A DNA stretch of 64,000 nucleotides from Cylindrotheca closterium (Eukaryota; Bacillariophyta; Bacillariophyceae; Bacillariales; Bacillariaceae), in assembly GCA_933822405.4 (NCBI GenBank), contig CAKOGP040001335.1:1-64000 (forward strand), in the 5' to 3' direction. The notes under the pieces were generated by a model. The model was not told the DNA's origin and did not search any database. It saw only the letters and a list, made by a program, of their open reading frames with translations. Below, in pieces: positions 40,398-51,658 of this stretch (position 1 is its first letter; each line of letters begins with the position of its first letter). The translations under genes and the position numbers were made by a program.

Positions 40398-43206
40398 CTA
40401 GTAAAGGACGAATCCACTAAGTCTCAAGCGGTGTTCCGCTGATGTTCGATTATCTATTTCCATCACACCAAAAGCCTCAAATTCAAGAATGTATTGGCCA
40501 TTTTCATTTGGTGGCCATTGTACAGAACCATTTTCATCTTCGAGTATTACCATCTTTAACAATGGCCGATATTTGGCGACAGACTTCCCATTGACTTTCA
40601 TCTTTACATGATCTCGAAAATCTTTCATTTTGAAGTCGATGTATGGCGTGTTCTTTTGATAAATTTCAGGGAACAGAGTTGGGATGAGCCCAATAATACC
40701 TTTGAATTTGTCAGCATCATATCCATAATACTCTTTTTCTTTCTCGTTGGGAAATGTCGTTGAAGTTTTCCCGTCCTTCCAAACACCCCAAAACCAATCT
40801 GGATAGTCGGGTTGGACAATCTCTGGGCAATCTTCTTCATCCGCACAATACCTGCCTGCCGACCATCCAATGATACTGAACTCTCCAGGAACTGGCTCAA
40901 TACCTTCGGGATAAGTGTATCCAGTGTCCGGATATTGGTTTCTGTCAATCATAATTCCGGTATCGTAGGTTTCTTCGCCACATCTAGCAACTGAACCAGT
41001 TTTGTTGGTGTTTGTGGTAATGCCAAGAAATCGGGACTCGGCTGGTAGCTGCGCTGTCCGACATATGCTAGGCCCTTTGAACCAGGTTTCTAAAAGATCT
41101 AGACCTAGCGACTCTGAAAACATGTCATACGAACCCTTACCCCCGTCCTTGCCAATTACCGGTAAGGAAATGAAGTTTTCAAACTCCGCATTTTCTTCCT
41201 CTTCGATTTCTGAAAGTAAAGTAGCAGCATCCTTTGGAGACTGAATGATTTCTTCCAACGCATCATCCAGCATATTCATGAAAGGAAGTGATATTTGCCG
41301 TCCTTGCAGGGCATGGAGTTTACTGCAAATTTCAAATGAAAGAACCTTGAGAATGATGAAAGGAAACACATTGGGTAGTATATTAGGCACACGGTGAGAC
41401 AGCGACTTACTATCCCGCGTGCCAACCAGTTCGGCCACCAAGGTCCCAACATTTGCAATCAGACCCTGCATCTTTCATGGCCTTGGTACAGCTCCATTTA
41501 TTGGATCCTTCAAGCGCTTTGTTGACTTTTAGATATTGCAAAAGAGGTGGCATTGCGTCCATTTCCTTTTGCGAGAGCGGGATTCCATCGGGCGAGCTGT
41601 CTGGCACGTTTTTTGTCTCCACCTTTGATGAGTGTATAGAAAGCGAGCCTTGTGTTACGAGGCCGGCTGCATTGCTATCGTGGTGCATGGGATCAATTAT
41701 CAAAAACGCGGGACGACCAGGGTTGACGGCAGCGCGATACAAGTAGTACATCGTACTTTCCCTATTCTTGTCCGTCATGCCGTAGTTCCAAACGAGAAAG
41801 TCAATGTCCGTCTGCAAAGAAGATGAGAATGATTGGATAAAGTATCGACAGTGAAAATATAATCACACTTACGCCGAAAATTTCCTTTGAACATGTTGAC
41901 ATAATTGGCGTAGCTCTGTTACGACATCGAGTAGGCAAAATTTAGATCAAGTGGACTTCCACCATCATCGAACTAGAGAGTTGCTGCCACGGAAAGGTCA
42001 GCAAGAACAGCATGAAACTTACGGCATACCTCCCACTGCATAATTCCGACCAACGAAATCGATACCCATGGCCTTCCATACTGGCTTTAGATCTTCGGTA
42101 AGTACCGCTGTGTAACTCTCGCTATATGGATTGCCATGTGCAGCAGCCTGTGAATGGCCACCATTGGCAAAGACGTACTGTCCGTAAAAGTCTGGGATGG
42201 ACTCAACACTCTCATCAGGTGAACCGGTCGCCTTGCCCTGTCTTTGCACACAATCGCAACCTAGAACATTGCTCTCTGTCTCACGGACCTCTTCCATCGC
42301 ACGCAACACCTTGAGTTTCAGCTTTCGTCTCAGTCGATAGGGGGACTTTTCTTTGTCGATTGGCTTTAACCCAATATACCTTTCTCTCGGAGCCTCGCTC
42401 GCACTTTTCACAAATATGTCGTCAAAATAGGTGCCATACAATTCTCGGATATTGGCAATGGCTTCGTCCTTTGCTTGTTTGGCCATTCTCACTACGTCTG
42501 TGACATTCAAAAGGTCTCCGCCAAACTTGGAAATTCGTGCTTCTTCTCTTTTGTCGCACAGGGCATCACAAGTTCCATCACTTTCTATGGGTGTGGATTT
42601 TGTTGCAGAAGACTCCTCAGCTAGGGAATCGGTCTCTGTTGCAGGAGACGCCTCGGCTGGGGCCTCGGTCGCTTTATCAATAGTGTTGTTTAGTGCCTCT
42701 GTTTCTAGTGCTGGGGCCTCGCTCGCTTTATCAGTAGTGTTGTTTGGTGCCTCTGTTTCTAGTGCTGGGGCGTCGGTCGCTTTGTCAATAGTATCGTTTG
42801 GTGCCTCTGTTTCTAGTGCAGGGGGTTGAGTCTCCTTGACGGATTCGACTGGCGCTGCAATGGGTGGGCTTTCGGAAGGGATGTCTGGCTCTGTAGCTTC
42901 CTTTGGAGATGGAGCTTCTACAGGTGGACTCTGAATTGGAGCACTTGTGACGACGGCTGGGTACTTCTTTGTGGCTTGCCCTGATTTAGTCTGCATAGAT
43001 TGAACATCGAAACTCTGCGCCATGTGTTCATTCCAAAAGTACATACAGCAAGCGAGAAAGAGGATTCCTACAATAGATATCAGGAACCGAAACTTTGCTG
43101 CTGGGTCCTTGTCCATGGGTGAAGAAGGTTTCGTGCCATTGGATCCACTGTCAATCAGAGGTTGTTGCACTCCTGAGTCCAACCCCGCTAAATCATTCTC
43201 CGACAT
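40398..43206 (-). CDS. SGNH-hydrolase-like type II membrane protein
   Basis: Four exons: 42023-43206, 41873-41915, 41411-41811 and 40398-41322, with introns of 107, 61 and 88 bp, all GTAAGT...AG and phase-consistent; 850 residues. Exon 2 is only 43 nt and restores GRNYAVGGMPATPIMST...EIFG. A membrane anchor spans about 39-59. Then comes a Pro/Glu/Thr-rich stem with three 18-residue repeats, and a globular part starting near GGHSQAAAHGN (about 350), followed by VWNYGMTD. This arrangement recalls a family numerous in diatoms and annotated as SGNH/GDSL-type esterases, with Ser of GGHS as candidate nucleophile. The catalytic Asp/His pair is not obvious, so activity is uncertain. The protein probably acts in the secretory pathway or at the cell surface. 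Confidence 0.7.
42656..42817 (-). repeat. Three 54-bp tandem repeats in the SGNH-like gene stem
   Basis: Three in-frame copies of a 54-bp unit encode 18-residue repeats related to ALETEAPNDTIDKATDAP. They lie in the Pro/Thr/Glu-rich stem between the membrane anchor and the globular domain. Confidence 0.9.
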
Positions 43207-43489
43207 GCTTACAACTCCTTCTCTCTTGTTTATCTACAGTAAATTCTTTGCCTTGTATTGTCTTCGTTTTCAATAATGTTGATTTGATCGTTCGTCGTTA
43301 TGATGGTCTTTGGTTTGGTCTCTTTTGCTTTCGTCGAGAAAAAGATGACCTTAGTGTCTGCGTTTTCATCGACTTCTTTGAGTCAAAATTAGGCACACGT
43401 GCTTTGATCGATTGAAGATTTTGCGTGACGAACATTATTGGAAAATCACCATACGCAATGATGCGCCAGACTTCCGAAATGGTTTTGGA

Positions 43490-44986
43490 ATGGTCCTCCA
43501 CGAACGCCGTTCCGCATCCTCCACAAACCAGCAACTGAACTTTCAAGGAACCATGTTTCAGCAAAATGTGGATTCCAGTAGAGACAATCGTAATCAGTGC
43601 AACGATGACAGTGAAAATGAACAAGAAAAGTCGGGTATCTCCGAACTCGAGGCTGCCGCTTCCATTGCCAAGGCCATCATGGGAGCTGGCAGTTTTGCCC
43701 TTCCTTGGGCATTTTCGAAAATGGGATTCATTGCAGGACCGACTTTTATGTTTGTCTTGATGCTCTTTTCCGTCAGTTCACTGGATCTTTTGGTCCGGTG
43801 CTCCCATATGACGTCAGTACGATACTCTTCCATTGCAAGTACAAGTGCAAGTACAAGTACAAGTGCAAGTACAAGTACAAGTGGACTTTCATTGGAAGGC
43901 AGTCCCAAGAAATCAGCCCCCATGACATCATCTCCGCACGCTCAATCCTATGTGGACGTTGCCCGATCTATCTTTGGCAAATCAGGAGCTAGATTGACGT
44001 ATGCAGCCAGTATTTCAGCGTCCATGGGAGTTTGTGGTTCATACCTCCTATTCATTGCTGCCAATCTACAGTCTCTCTTTTTGGGTGACGAAAAAGACGG
44101 TGGTCTATCGCAGGGAAATCTGATTGTTTTGATTTTGCCAGTCGCGGTGGCACTATCGTCCGTACGAAACATGAAGGCTTTTGCTTTTGCGTCCTGCTTG
44201 GGCGACATTAGCGTGATACTGGGCATGATAGTCGTACTAGTTTATGGTCTTCTCTACCAATCGGGAAACTTTGGAAAAGATTGCATTGCTGTTGGATCCA
44301 TCAACACTATGCCACTTGCCATTGGCGCCATTGGATATCTCTTCCTTATTCATTTCTTATCCTTGCCCATTGAATCCTCCATGGCTCATCCAGAACGTTT
44401 TCAATCAGTCGCCCAAAAGACCTTTGGAGCATGTGGAGTCGTGAGCGGCATCTTTGGAGTCATTGGATACCTATTATTTGGAAATGAAACGCAACAAATT
44501 GTCCTGCTCAATGTGCAAGGATCCATATTTGTTTCCGCCGTCAAACTCTTGTTGTGCATTGACCTATTGTTAACCTACCCAGTGGTCATGCGTCCGAGTA
44601 TTGTGATTGTCGAGCAAAGTCTCTCCACCATCATGGAATCACCCACCATCATGGAATCACCCAAGGCTCTAGCTTCCAAGACTTCTGCTAGACTTTCAGT
44701 GCCGTGGTCGGTACACATCGCCACGTGTGCCTTGTTGGGCATATGTGCGGCAATGGCCAGCATTTTTGTTCCTGCCTTTGGACTTCTCAGTGGATTGGTG
44801 GGCGGTGTGTCGCAAACCTTTTTGGCACTTGTCTTGCCACCGTTGATGTTTGCACGCCAGCACCATTTATCCACGAATGGTGTCGACTTTGTCATGAGAC
44901 TGGACACGAGAGGCAAATTGTTGTTGGTTTCTGGCGTTGTACTGATTTTGTGGACCGCAGCGAGCACTTGGAATGAGCTGTCTTGA
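43490..44986 (+). CDS. Amino acid transporter (AAAP/SLC38-like)
   Basis: About 498 residues from the first true ATG of the frame at 43490; Met at 43553 is an alternative and gives 477. About eleven hydrophobic segments are present. The first, following a short acidic N-terminus, has the family signature IAKAIMGAGSFALPWAF. SLC38/AVT-type members move neutral amino acids, often coupled to H+ or Na+, at the plasma or vacuolar membrane; the substrate here is unknown. Two loops contain repeats: a Ser/Thr/Ala run encoded at 43835-43882, and a duplicated 18-bp unit at 44625-44660 giving IMESPT twice. One exon. Divergent from the SGNH-like gene, 283 bp apart. Confidence 0.85.
   Translation: MVLHERRSASSTNQQLNFQGTMFQQNVDSSRDNRNQCNDDSENEQEKSGISELEAAASIAKAIMGAGSFALPWAFSKMGFIAGPTFMFVLMLFSVSSLDLLVRCSHMTSVRYSSIASTSASTSTSASTSTSGLSLEGSPKKSAPMTSSPHAQSYVDVARSIFGKSGARLTYAASISASMGVCGSYLLFIAANLQSLFLGDEKDGGLSQGNLIVLILPVAVALSSVRNMKAFAFASCLGDISVILGMIVVLVYGLLYQSGNFGKDCIAVGSINTMPLAIGAIGYLFLIHFLSLPIESSMAHPERFQSVAQKTFGACGVVSGIFGVIGYLLFGNETQQIVLLNVQGSIFVSAVKLLLCIDLLLTYPVVMRPSIVIVEQSLSTIMESPTIMESPKALASKTSARLSVPWSVHIATCALLGICAAMASIFVPAFGLLSGLVGGVSQTFLALVLPPLMFARQHHLSTNGVDFVMRLDTRGKLLLVSGVVLILWTAASTWNELS
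43835..43882 (+). repeat. Hexanucleotide AGTACA/AGTGCA repeat coding Ser-Thr-Ala run
   Basis: Eight near-identical 6-bp units encode STSASTSTS-like sequence in an extramembrane loop of the amino acid transporter. Likely length-polymorphic. Confidence 0.9.
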
Positions 44987-45375
44987 TCTCGAGGTTGAAA
45001 ACACATCAGTTCATCGAACACATTTGGGGCATCACCGAATACAACTTCAGTCCAGAGAACCTGGGAACTTTATTGGAATTCTCCAATCGTCATTCTTGGG
45101 ACATTGCAACCAATTTTATTCCGTTTCTAGCAAATTGAAGGGATTATGAGCTTTAGAGATGCGGTGTTGCGTGCTGTAGTAATTTCCGATAACACCAGGA
45201 AGAGCTTGCGCAGGAGAAGAGGCTATGGGAGCCCAATGCAGTGCGCTCCCATGAGAGATGGATGAATCATCTGGCCCTAAATCGATATGGCGAGTACTTG
45301 ATTTAGAAGGTACCGGTAGCCCAGGACAGACGAAATGATATATCTACGTTAAAGTAATCCCACACTATCACCCCA
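44987..45375. other. Convergent 3' region with an 8-bp-stem hairpin
   Basis: 389 bp between the 3' ends of the transporter (+) and the large LRR gene (-). It contains a perfect inverted repeat ATGGGAGC (45225-45232) / GCTCCCAT (45245-45252) with a 12-nt loop. Nothing else stands out. Confidence 0.5.
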
Positions 45376-48300
45376 CTATACAAACGACTCTTCTCCCAAT
45401 GTACAGCAACTGCAGTTAATGGTTGCCTTGTCCACTGTGACCAACTCGAGCTGTTTGTTGTACATCAAGTCGCAGATATGCTCGTCAATGGATTGCTCAT
45501 CAAACGAGTTGTAGTGAAGAGTCAACAATTGTAATCGGTTCAGATCACCAAGTTCCTTTGGTACCTCTCCAGTGAGAAGGTTATCGTGAAGGAGAAGTTC
45601 GCTGATGCGAGGTGGCGATCCAAGAGTGCGAGGAATCTTCCCGCTGAACTTGTTATCGTCAAGATGCAATCTGTGCAACTGCTTGAGGTTACCCAAGTTC
45701 TCAGGAATAGGTCCCGACAAATTGTTATTCTCCAAGAATACCACTTGCAAGTTGGGCATCCTGCTATCAATATCAGTGGGGATTGAACCAGTGAAACCAT
45801 TGTAGGCAACATCAAGGTATACCATATCGGGGTATTCCCAGATTTGGTGTGGGAAGGATCCCTTAAATTGGTTGAATGGAATCACAAGAGTATCAAGCTG
45901 CTTGAACTTGTCAAATAGTTGTGGCAATGTACCAGACATCAAGTTATTTGCGAGAGTGAATTCGTAGAGGTTGGAAAGAATGAACAACTCGACTGGCAAA
46001 GTACCAGCCAAACCATTATCAGTCACACGGAGCATCTCCATTTGTTCGCGTCTATTGCAAGGATCAAGTCCGACCTTGTTGTACCAATCGCACTCGTGAA
46101 GATCAGATAGCCAAGAATCCCCCGTAATCCAGTCTCCACCGTCCATCTCACAGAAGAAGGCACTCATGGCGTATCGTTGGCGGATTCGCTCTGCCTTGAG
46201 CTCGAGAATGTCCTTGCCTGTGCGCAACCAATCACGAGCCTTTGTTTGACATGTTCCAGGGAAGTCAAACAACCCCAAAACATCGGGAGGAAGAACAGGT
46301 GAAAGACTATCCATGATGATCTGACAGTTAGCATCATTCGAACAGTTGGGCAGATCTCCTGGATTAGGGTAGAGTCTGTCGGTGGTAGAACCAACGCTGT
46401 TGTTATGTGCAAATTGACTTGAAACCGCGGCACCTTGTGGGGCAGTTCCACTGGTCATTGCACCACCAGCCGCAGCACCAAGAGCTAACATTGTCCATGC
46501 TGCACACGGAACGCCTGTGATAGGCCTTGGCTTGTCTTCACCTAGTTGGGTGTATTCTGATAGATCATCAGGAAGCCAGTTGTTGACTCCAGAGCTTGCT
46601 ACATCGATGGACGGTGCAGAAAGCGAAACCAAACTTGTCTCCGGTCTTTCGTAGGGCCGAGCACCTGACCAATCGTAGTTTGCGTCTTTACCCTTCGGGC
46701 TTGTAATCATCCAGTCATACGTAGCATCATCGTTTTCCCGTTTTGGCTCAACTGTGAGAAGACGATTTGGTCGGCCGCCAGACCAATCCAATTCAAGTCC
46801 CATCTTATTGTACTGAGTTGAAGACATATTTCCGAAATGGCGTTCTCCTTTGATGTCAGGTACCTCATGTGGATGACCATCACGTGGGATCGACCTCAAG
46901 TTTCTAGGTTGATCAAATGCATTTCCGTGATCCATTCCAGCAATGCACTCAACAGAAGTTTGGCGCTCCCATGTAAACTCTAAATCGAATGACTCTTTAT
47001 GTCTGCAGTCCCGGGGAATAGATCTTAGGTGACAAGGACCATCTAAGATAGTGTCTTCTTGTCGTCTTGAACCATTTCGACCCCATGTCATCGTCGGGAA
47101 ATCATCCGCACAGGGATTCCCATCTCGAGGAATAGATATTACATCACCAGGTCTATAAAAAGCAGCGTCTTCTTCTTCCAGTTCTTGACGTCTTGCACCA
47201 TGTCGTTCCCATGTTATCGTTTGGAAGTCTTCCGCACTGGGGCTCCCATCTCGAGGAATAGATCGCAAGTCAATAAGATGGTCAAATATACTACCTTCAT
47301 GCATTCTCATCTCTTGTTTCATGTGGCCAACTCTATCCCAGCCAATAGATGGGTACATCTCTTCGTTTGACTTCTCACTTCGTGGGATTGATCTCAGATT
47401 ACCTGGGTGGTCAAAGAGATTAATATTCCCCTTATCCTCTGTTTTGTTGATCTTCCAGGCTGGATTCCTCCGCCAGCTCAAGTCTGGGAAGCCTGCTTCA
47501 TATAGCGTACCAGAGCAAGGAACTGAACGAACATCTTGTGGTCTATCATCAAAGTGTTCTTCCCCAGGGATGGGATTCAATAGCTTACCATGGCGATTCC
47601 AGTCTATGTTGGGCATCATAATTTCTCTCTTGTGTGGGCCATCACATGGAATCGACCGAACATCTCTCGATTTGCAGTAACACAGCATCTCGTCATCCAA
47701 CTGAACCTCAATTGCGGGATGTCGAATCCAATCGAGATCATGGTTATCGAAATCTTGGCTTCGTTCTCGGGAGAATGGAATTGCCTTCAACATGCCAAAA
47801 TTTCCACATGACACTCTTTCATCAGGGACTTCATAAAACAATCTGGTTATGTGCACTGACCAGCCCGCGTCATTACTCTCAACTCCGGGTGGTGTGTCGT
47901 CCCTTGGAATGACATTAACATCAAATGGTGTATTGAACGCCAGCGCGTCGTCTCTTACATCCGTGGGACTATCTGGCCGGTTGAGCTGTATTGAAGTAGG
48001 AAGTGTCTCGTTATCGAGCGCTTTCATTCGCGACTTTTCATCAAAAGCTGCAAAAATGCCAGCTAGATCGTCATCATCACCGTCGCAATCATTGTGAGAA
48101 GCGATTCTCATCCATGATTGCCCAGTGCCAAAAATCTCAATCGAATGCTCTTCGTTCGAGACATGAGCGACAGGCCCCGATGCCTCAGTGGTGCCCAGTT
48201 CCGATTCCCCATTTGATCTGTCACTGGAATGAACACTATCTTCGTTGCGGCGAAACCAATGAGGGAAATTCGTCGTCTCACTTACACGCTTGTCATCGAC

Positions 48301-51122
48301 TAATAAAGGTTGACCAGCTGTGCATCTAGCTCCTTTTGAAACAGTAGTAGACGTTTCGATGATCGTAGCAGTTTGAGGTCGCAGCCAGTGCAATTCGCGT
48401 TGAGGTGCTGATAAACTACCACCAGGCCGATTGATACCGAGTTCAGTACTGGCTGAAGCAAATCCATTGTTGAGAGTGTGACATACGCTGTCAACGGATA
48501 TATCCCCGGGAGGGCCATTGCAGCGAAGCCAATCTAATGCACTTTCCATCTGCTCTGCTTTTCTCTCATCCTCGGTTTTTGGGATCACAGAGACTGCGAT
48601 AAGCTTAGCATTGTTGTCAGAGCTACAATACCCACCTTTCACATGGGACGCGGCATTGTATCTCTGCCTCTCGCGAAGCCATTCCAAGGCACCTACAAAG
48701 CCAGGCTCATTTGCGGCATTAGATGAAGCACTTATTGCAAGTACACCATCGATTTTCTTGGAGCTGGATACATTTTCGTTGTCAACAATGGTCTTCGAAC
48801 GCAACCAATCAAGGGCATTATCCACTCTAGTTGTGGGAGCAAGAACATCTCCTGTCCTTGGCACGATACCATCAATTTTCTTGGATGTTGCAACGCAGAA
48901 AGCTGCAGACATAACATCGTCAACATCAAGTGCAGCATCGTTGTGACGAAGCCAATCTAATGCGCTCGACATCTCTTGGACCAATTTTTCCTCCTCTAAG
49001 GGGACCAATGGAACGACACCATCAAACTTTAAATCCTGAATTTTAACACCAATAGGCTCCGAGCTTTCGTTGAAGTTATGGCCAGCCTCCTTGCGTTTCC
49101 AGCTCATGTCAGTTGGATTCACCTGTTGACTGTTGATGCCAGCCTCCTTGATTATATCTCGTGACAGCTCTTGAAGCATCTCTGGCTCTTCGAAAGCCTT
49201 CTGGTAGAGTGCAAGCGCCCCTTTGATCTCCTTCACTGCAAACTTTGAATCTTGGAAGCTAGATTCGCTCGGAATCATCCAAGCATCCAAAGCACTCTTG
49301 GCAATCTGAGCCATGTAGACTTCATCTTCGTTCGAAGTTGCCACACTAAAATTCTCTTCAGTTGCCACAAACCAGTCAAGTACAGCTTCGATGCCATTCT
49401 TTACGGATATATTCATCGCAATTGTATTCGAATTTGGGTTGAATCCCTTCTTGGACTTCCAATCCATAATTGAATCATGAAGCTTTTGGAATCTCGCCCC
49501 ATCTTCGCCATTGTACTTATCCAGAATGTCGGAGATGCACTTGTTATCTTCCAGGACAAGTAGCAGCTCCACCATGTCCTTCCGTCGATCGGGCAATGGA
49601 TCAAACCTTTCCCCCAGAGACTTAAGATACCTTGTGCCTTTTGGAAAATTGATAGGTAAGACTTATTTTTCTTGGAGAAATCTTGAATCTTGCAACCTTT
49701 GGCAAGGTACAAGGTTAGGACCCCATTCATTTCTCGTGCCATGTATGTCATATCACTCATGGTTAGTCTACGTCGCTTGATTTGCACCAAAACATCTTTG
49801 ATCTTTTTCATTTTCTCAATGGTATGATCGTCGATGTCTTCCATGGATTTGTCCTTATAAATGGCCCATAATGCGAGCGCTTCTTCCATTTCCTGTTTGC
49901 GCTCATCCCAGGCGTCGTCTTCCTTGAATTCAAGTAAGATAAGCAGTTTCTTTGATTCGACGACCCTGCGATCCTCTTCTTTACTAGTAGTGAAAGGGTC
50001 ATACTTTTGTGTATGAAGTTTGCACCAGCTCAAGGCATCTTCCAGTTCCTTACTTCCATCGTTCTCTCTAAACGTCCATTCCACAAAGAGATCCTTCAAT
50101 CGGTTCAAGACCGGGCCGTTCTTCAATGATGAACCATTGCTGTCAAAGATATCACCATTCAAGATCAAATCAAGAGATTGCTTCAAATTTTCGGCAATCT
50201 GTTTTGCTTCCTTGGATTGTCCTCTGGAATCATCATGCAATCGCTGCCAACCCAGGGATGGGGTTGTCCTTGACGTCCATTGCCGGAATCCTGCATCCAC
50301 AGTTTGGAATGGTTCTTCGGCATATTCTTCGAGTGGCTCATGGGCGTCATATCTTGCGTTATTCTGTTGTAACCACTCCAGCGATCTTTGTAGATCCCTT
50401 GCTCGTTTCTCAGCAGTCAGCTCCTTACCCTTTATCTCAAAGTTCTTGTGTTGTCCTTTTGCCGGTTTCTTGTTCGTAATATGATCAATCTCGTTGTTGT
50501 TGTCGTTGTAAGAACAAGTAGTTTGTCCATGCTTTAACAGAGCAATCAGCTCTGGCATTTCTTCCGACTTCAAGGCAAAAGGTGTGATATTTTCAGAAGA
50601 ATCATCTTGAAACAAGTCCGAAATGGTAGTAGCTTGCGATGACGATGATGATTCTTCTTCTTCTTGTGCTGCAGTTGCGTTGGGGTTGGTCAACCAGGCC
50701 ATGGCATTGGCCATTTCGTTGGCCCGACGTTGGGCTTCGTTGGCATAATTATTATTCATCATCAAGGCGTCGACGGGAATTCCATTCTGACCTGGATACT
50801 TGGCCGTTCCAAGGGTGGAAAGATCACTGGCAAATCGATGAGGATCAGTGTTGTTGACCATTCGTCCAATGGACGCAAATAGATTAGACTCTTCTTCCTT
50901 GGGAGTTCCGACCACTCGAGGTCTCTTTTTCTTGTTTCTCTTTGTTTGTTTGGAACTTGCTGGTGACCGAGTGCGATCCGTCTTTCTTCCTGGGGATACA
51001 TGATCGTTGCCTCTTCGATGATTCGGTACTCGTCCAGCACCTCCACGAACTCGACGAACGGGTAGCGAGTGAGGCATCTCCATTACCTCCTCGTCTTCGG
51101 GACCTAGTGACCACCAACCCAT
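45376..51122 (-). CDS. Giant LRR membrane protein with two internal repeat arrays
   Basis: Two frames form one gene: exon 1 49697-51122 and exon 2 45376-49637, joined across a proposed 59-bp intron (49638-49696; AAAG|GTTGCA...CCAAAAG|GC, phase 1). A 1-nt frameshift near 49620-49650 is the alternative. With the intron the product is 1,895 residues. Residues about 1-120 are basic and Arg-rich. About 140-985 carry scattered A-L-x-W-L motifs. About 1,045-1,400 carry nine repeats of about 43 residues with the core LRSIPRDG and a downstream WER. A hydrophobic segment (about 1,515-1,540) precedes a cysteine-capped LRR ectodomain (about 1,560-1,895) with the CDWY cap, LxxNxLxGxIP repeats and a terminal Cys cluster. 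The LRR half resembles the receptor-like proteins of pennate diatoms; no kinase is present. Ligand and function unknown. Confidence 0.75.
46860..47925 (-). repeat. Nine degenerate 43-residue SIPRDG repeats
   Basis: Cores of the form (D/N)LRSIPRDG recur every 110-135 nt, at about 46890, 47018, 47128, 47255, 47385, 47520, 47650, 47775 and 47905, each followed after about 12 residues by a Trp and Arg (WER, WRR, WNR). At DNA level they are clearly diverged. I do not recognise the repeat. Confidence 0.85.
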
Positions 51123-51658
51123 GATGTACTGTATGTTTTATATCTATAGTGTTTTTATTTTTGAAGTACGAGTAGGGAATACTGTTCGATACGAAACCTG
51201 GTACAGTACTGAACTTGTCGATGTGAAATAACGTTTGATGTTTTGGTCAGATGGTGGCTCAATTGGTTGTTGATATTCGCAACCTTTTGTCTTTCTTGAT
51301 TAGTGAAGAATCGAGCACGAACAATATTCCTCCTTTTACACCGGTGCATGGTATTAACACCAGTACCGGTAAAGTACGAGTAGATGGAAACGTGCATGGG
51401 TCTTTTGCTTTTGTTGTCGCGGCACGTTTGAAGGTGAATATAATACGGTAATGGGGTTGGTGATGAATTTCAAATTTACTTCCATTCGGAATATTCATTC
51501 GCGCGGTATTGTGCATGTCGATTCATCCGACCACTTGGGATTCACTCTCCGATCCAACGCATTGCTTCCGACCTCCTGTGAATAAGAACTGCGATCTCTT
51601 CCAACAAAATGCCACGCCACAATAAAATCTGCAAGGAGGAAGCAATCTACTGTGAAGC
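51123..51658. promoter_or_regulatory. Divergent region between giant LRR gene and SET-protein gene
   Basis: 536 bp holding both promoters. A TATA-like TTTTATATCTATAG lies at about 51134-51148, close to the LRR start, and two ACCGGT palindromes occur between 51340 and 51370. A 66-codon frame (51251-51451) has no recognisable feature. Confidence 0.4.
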
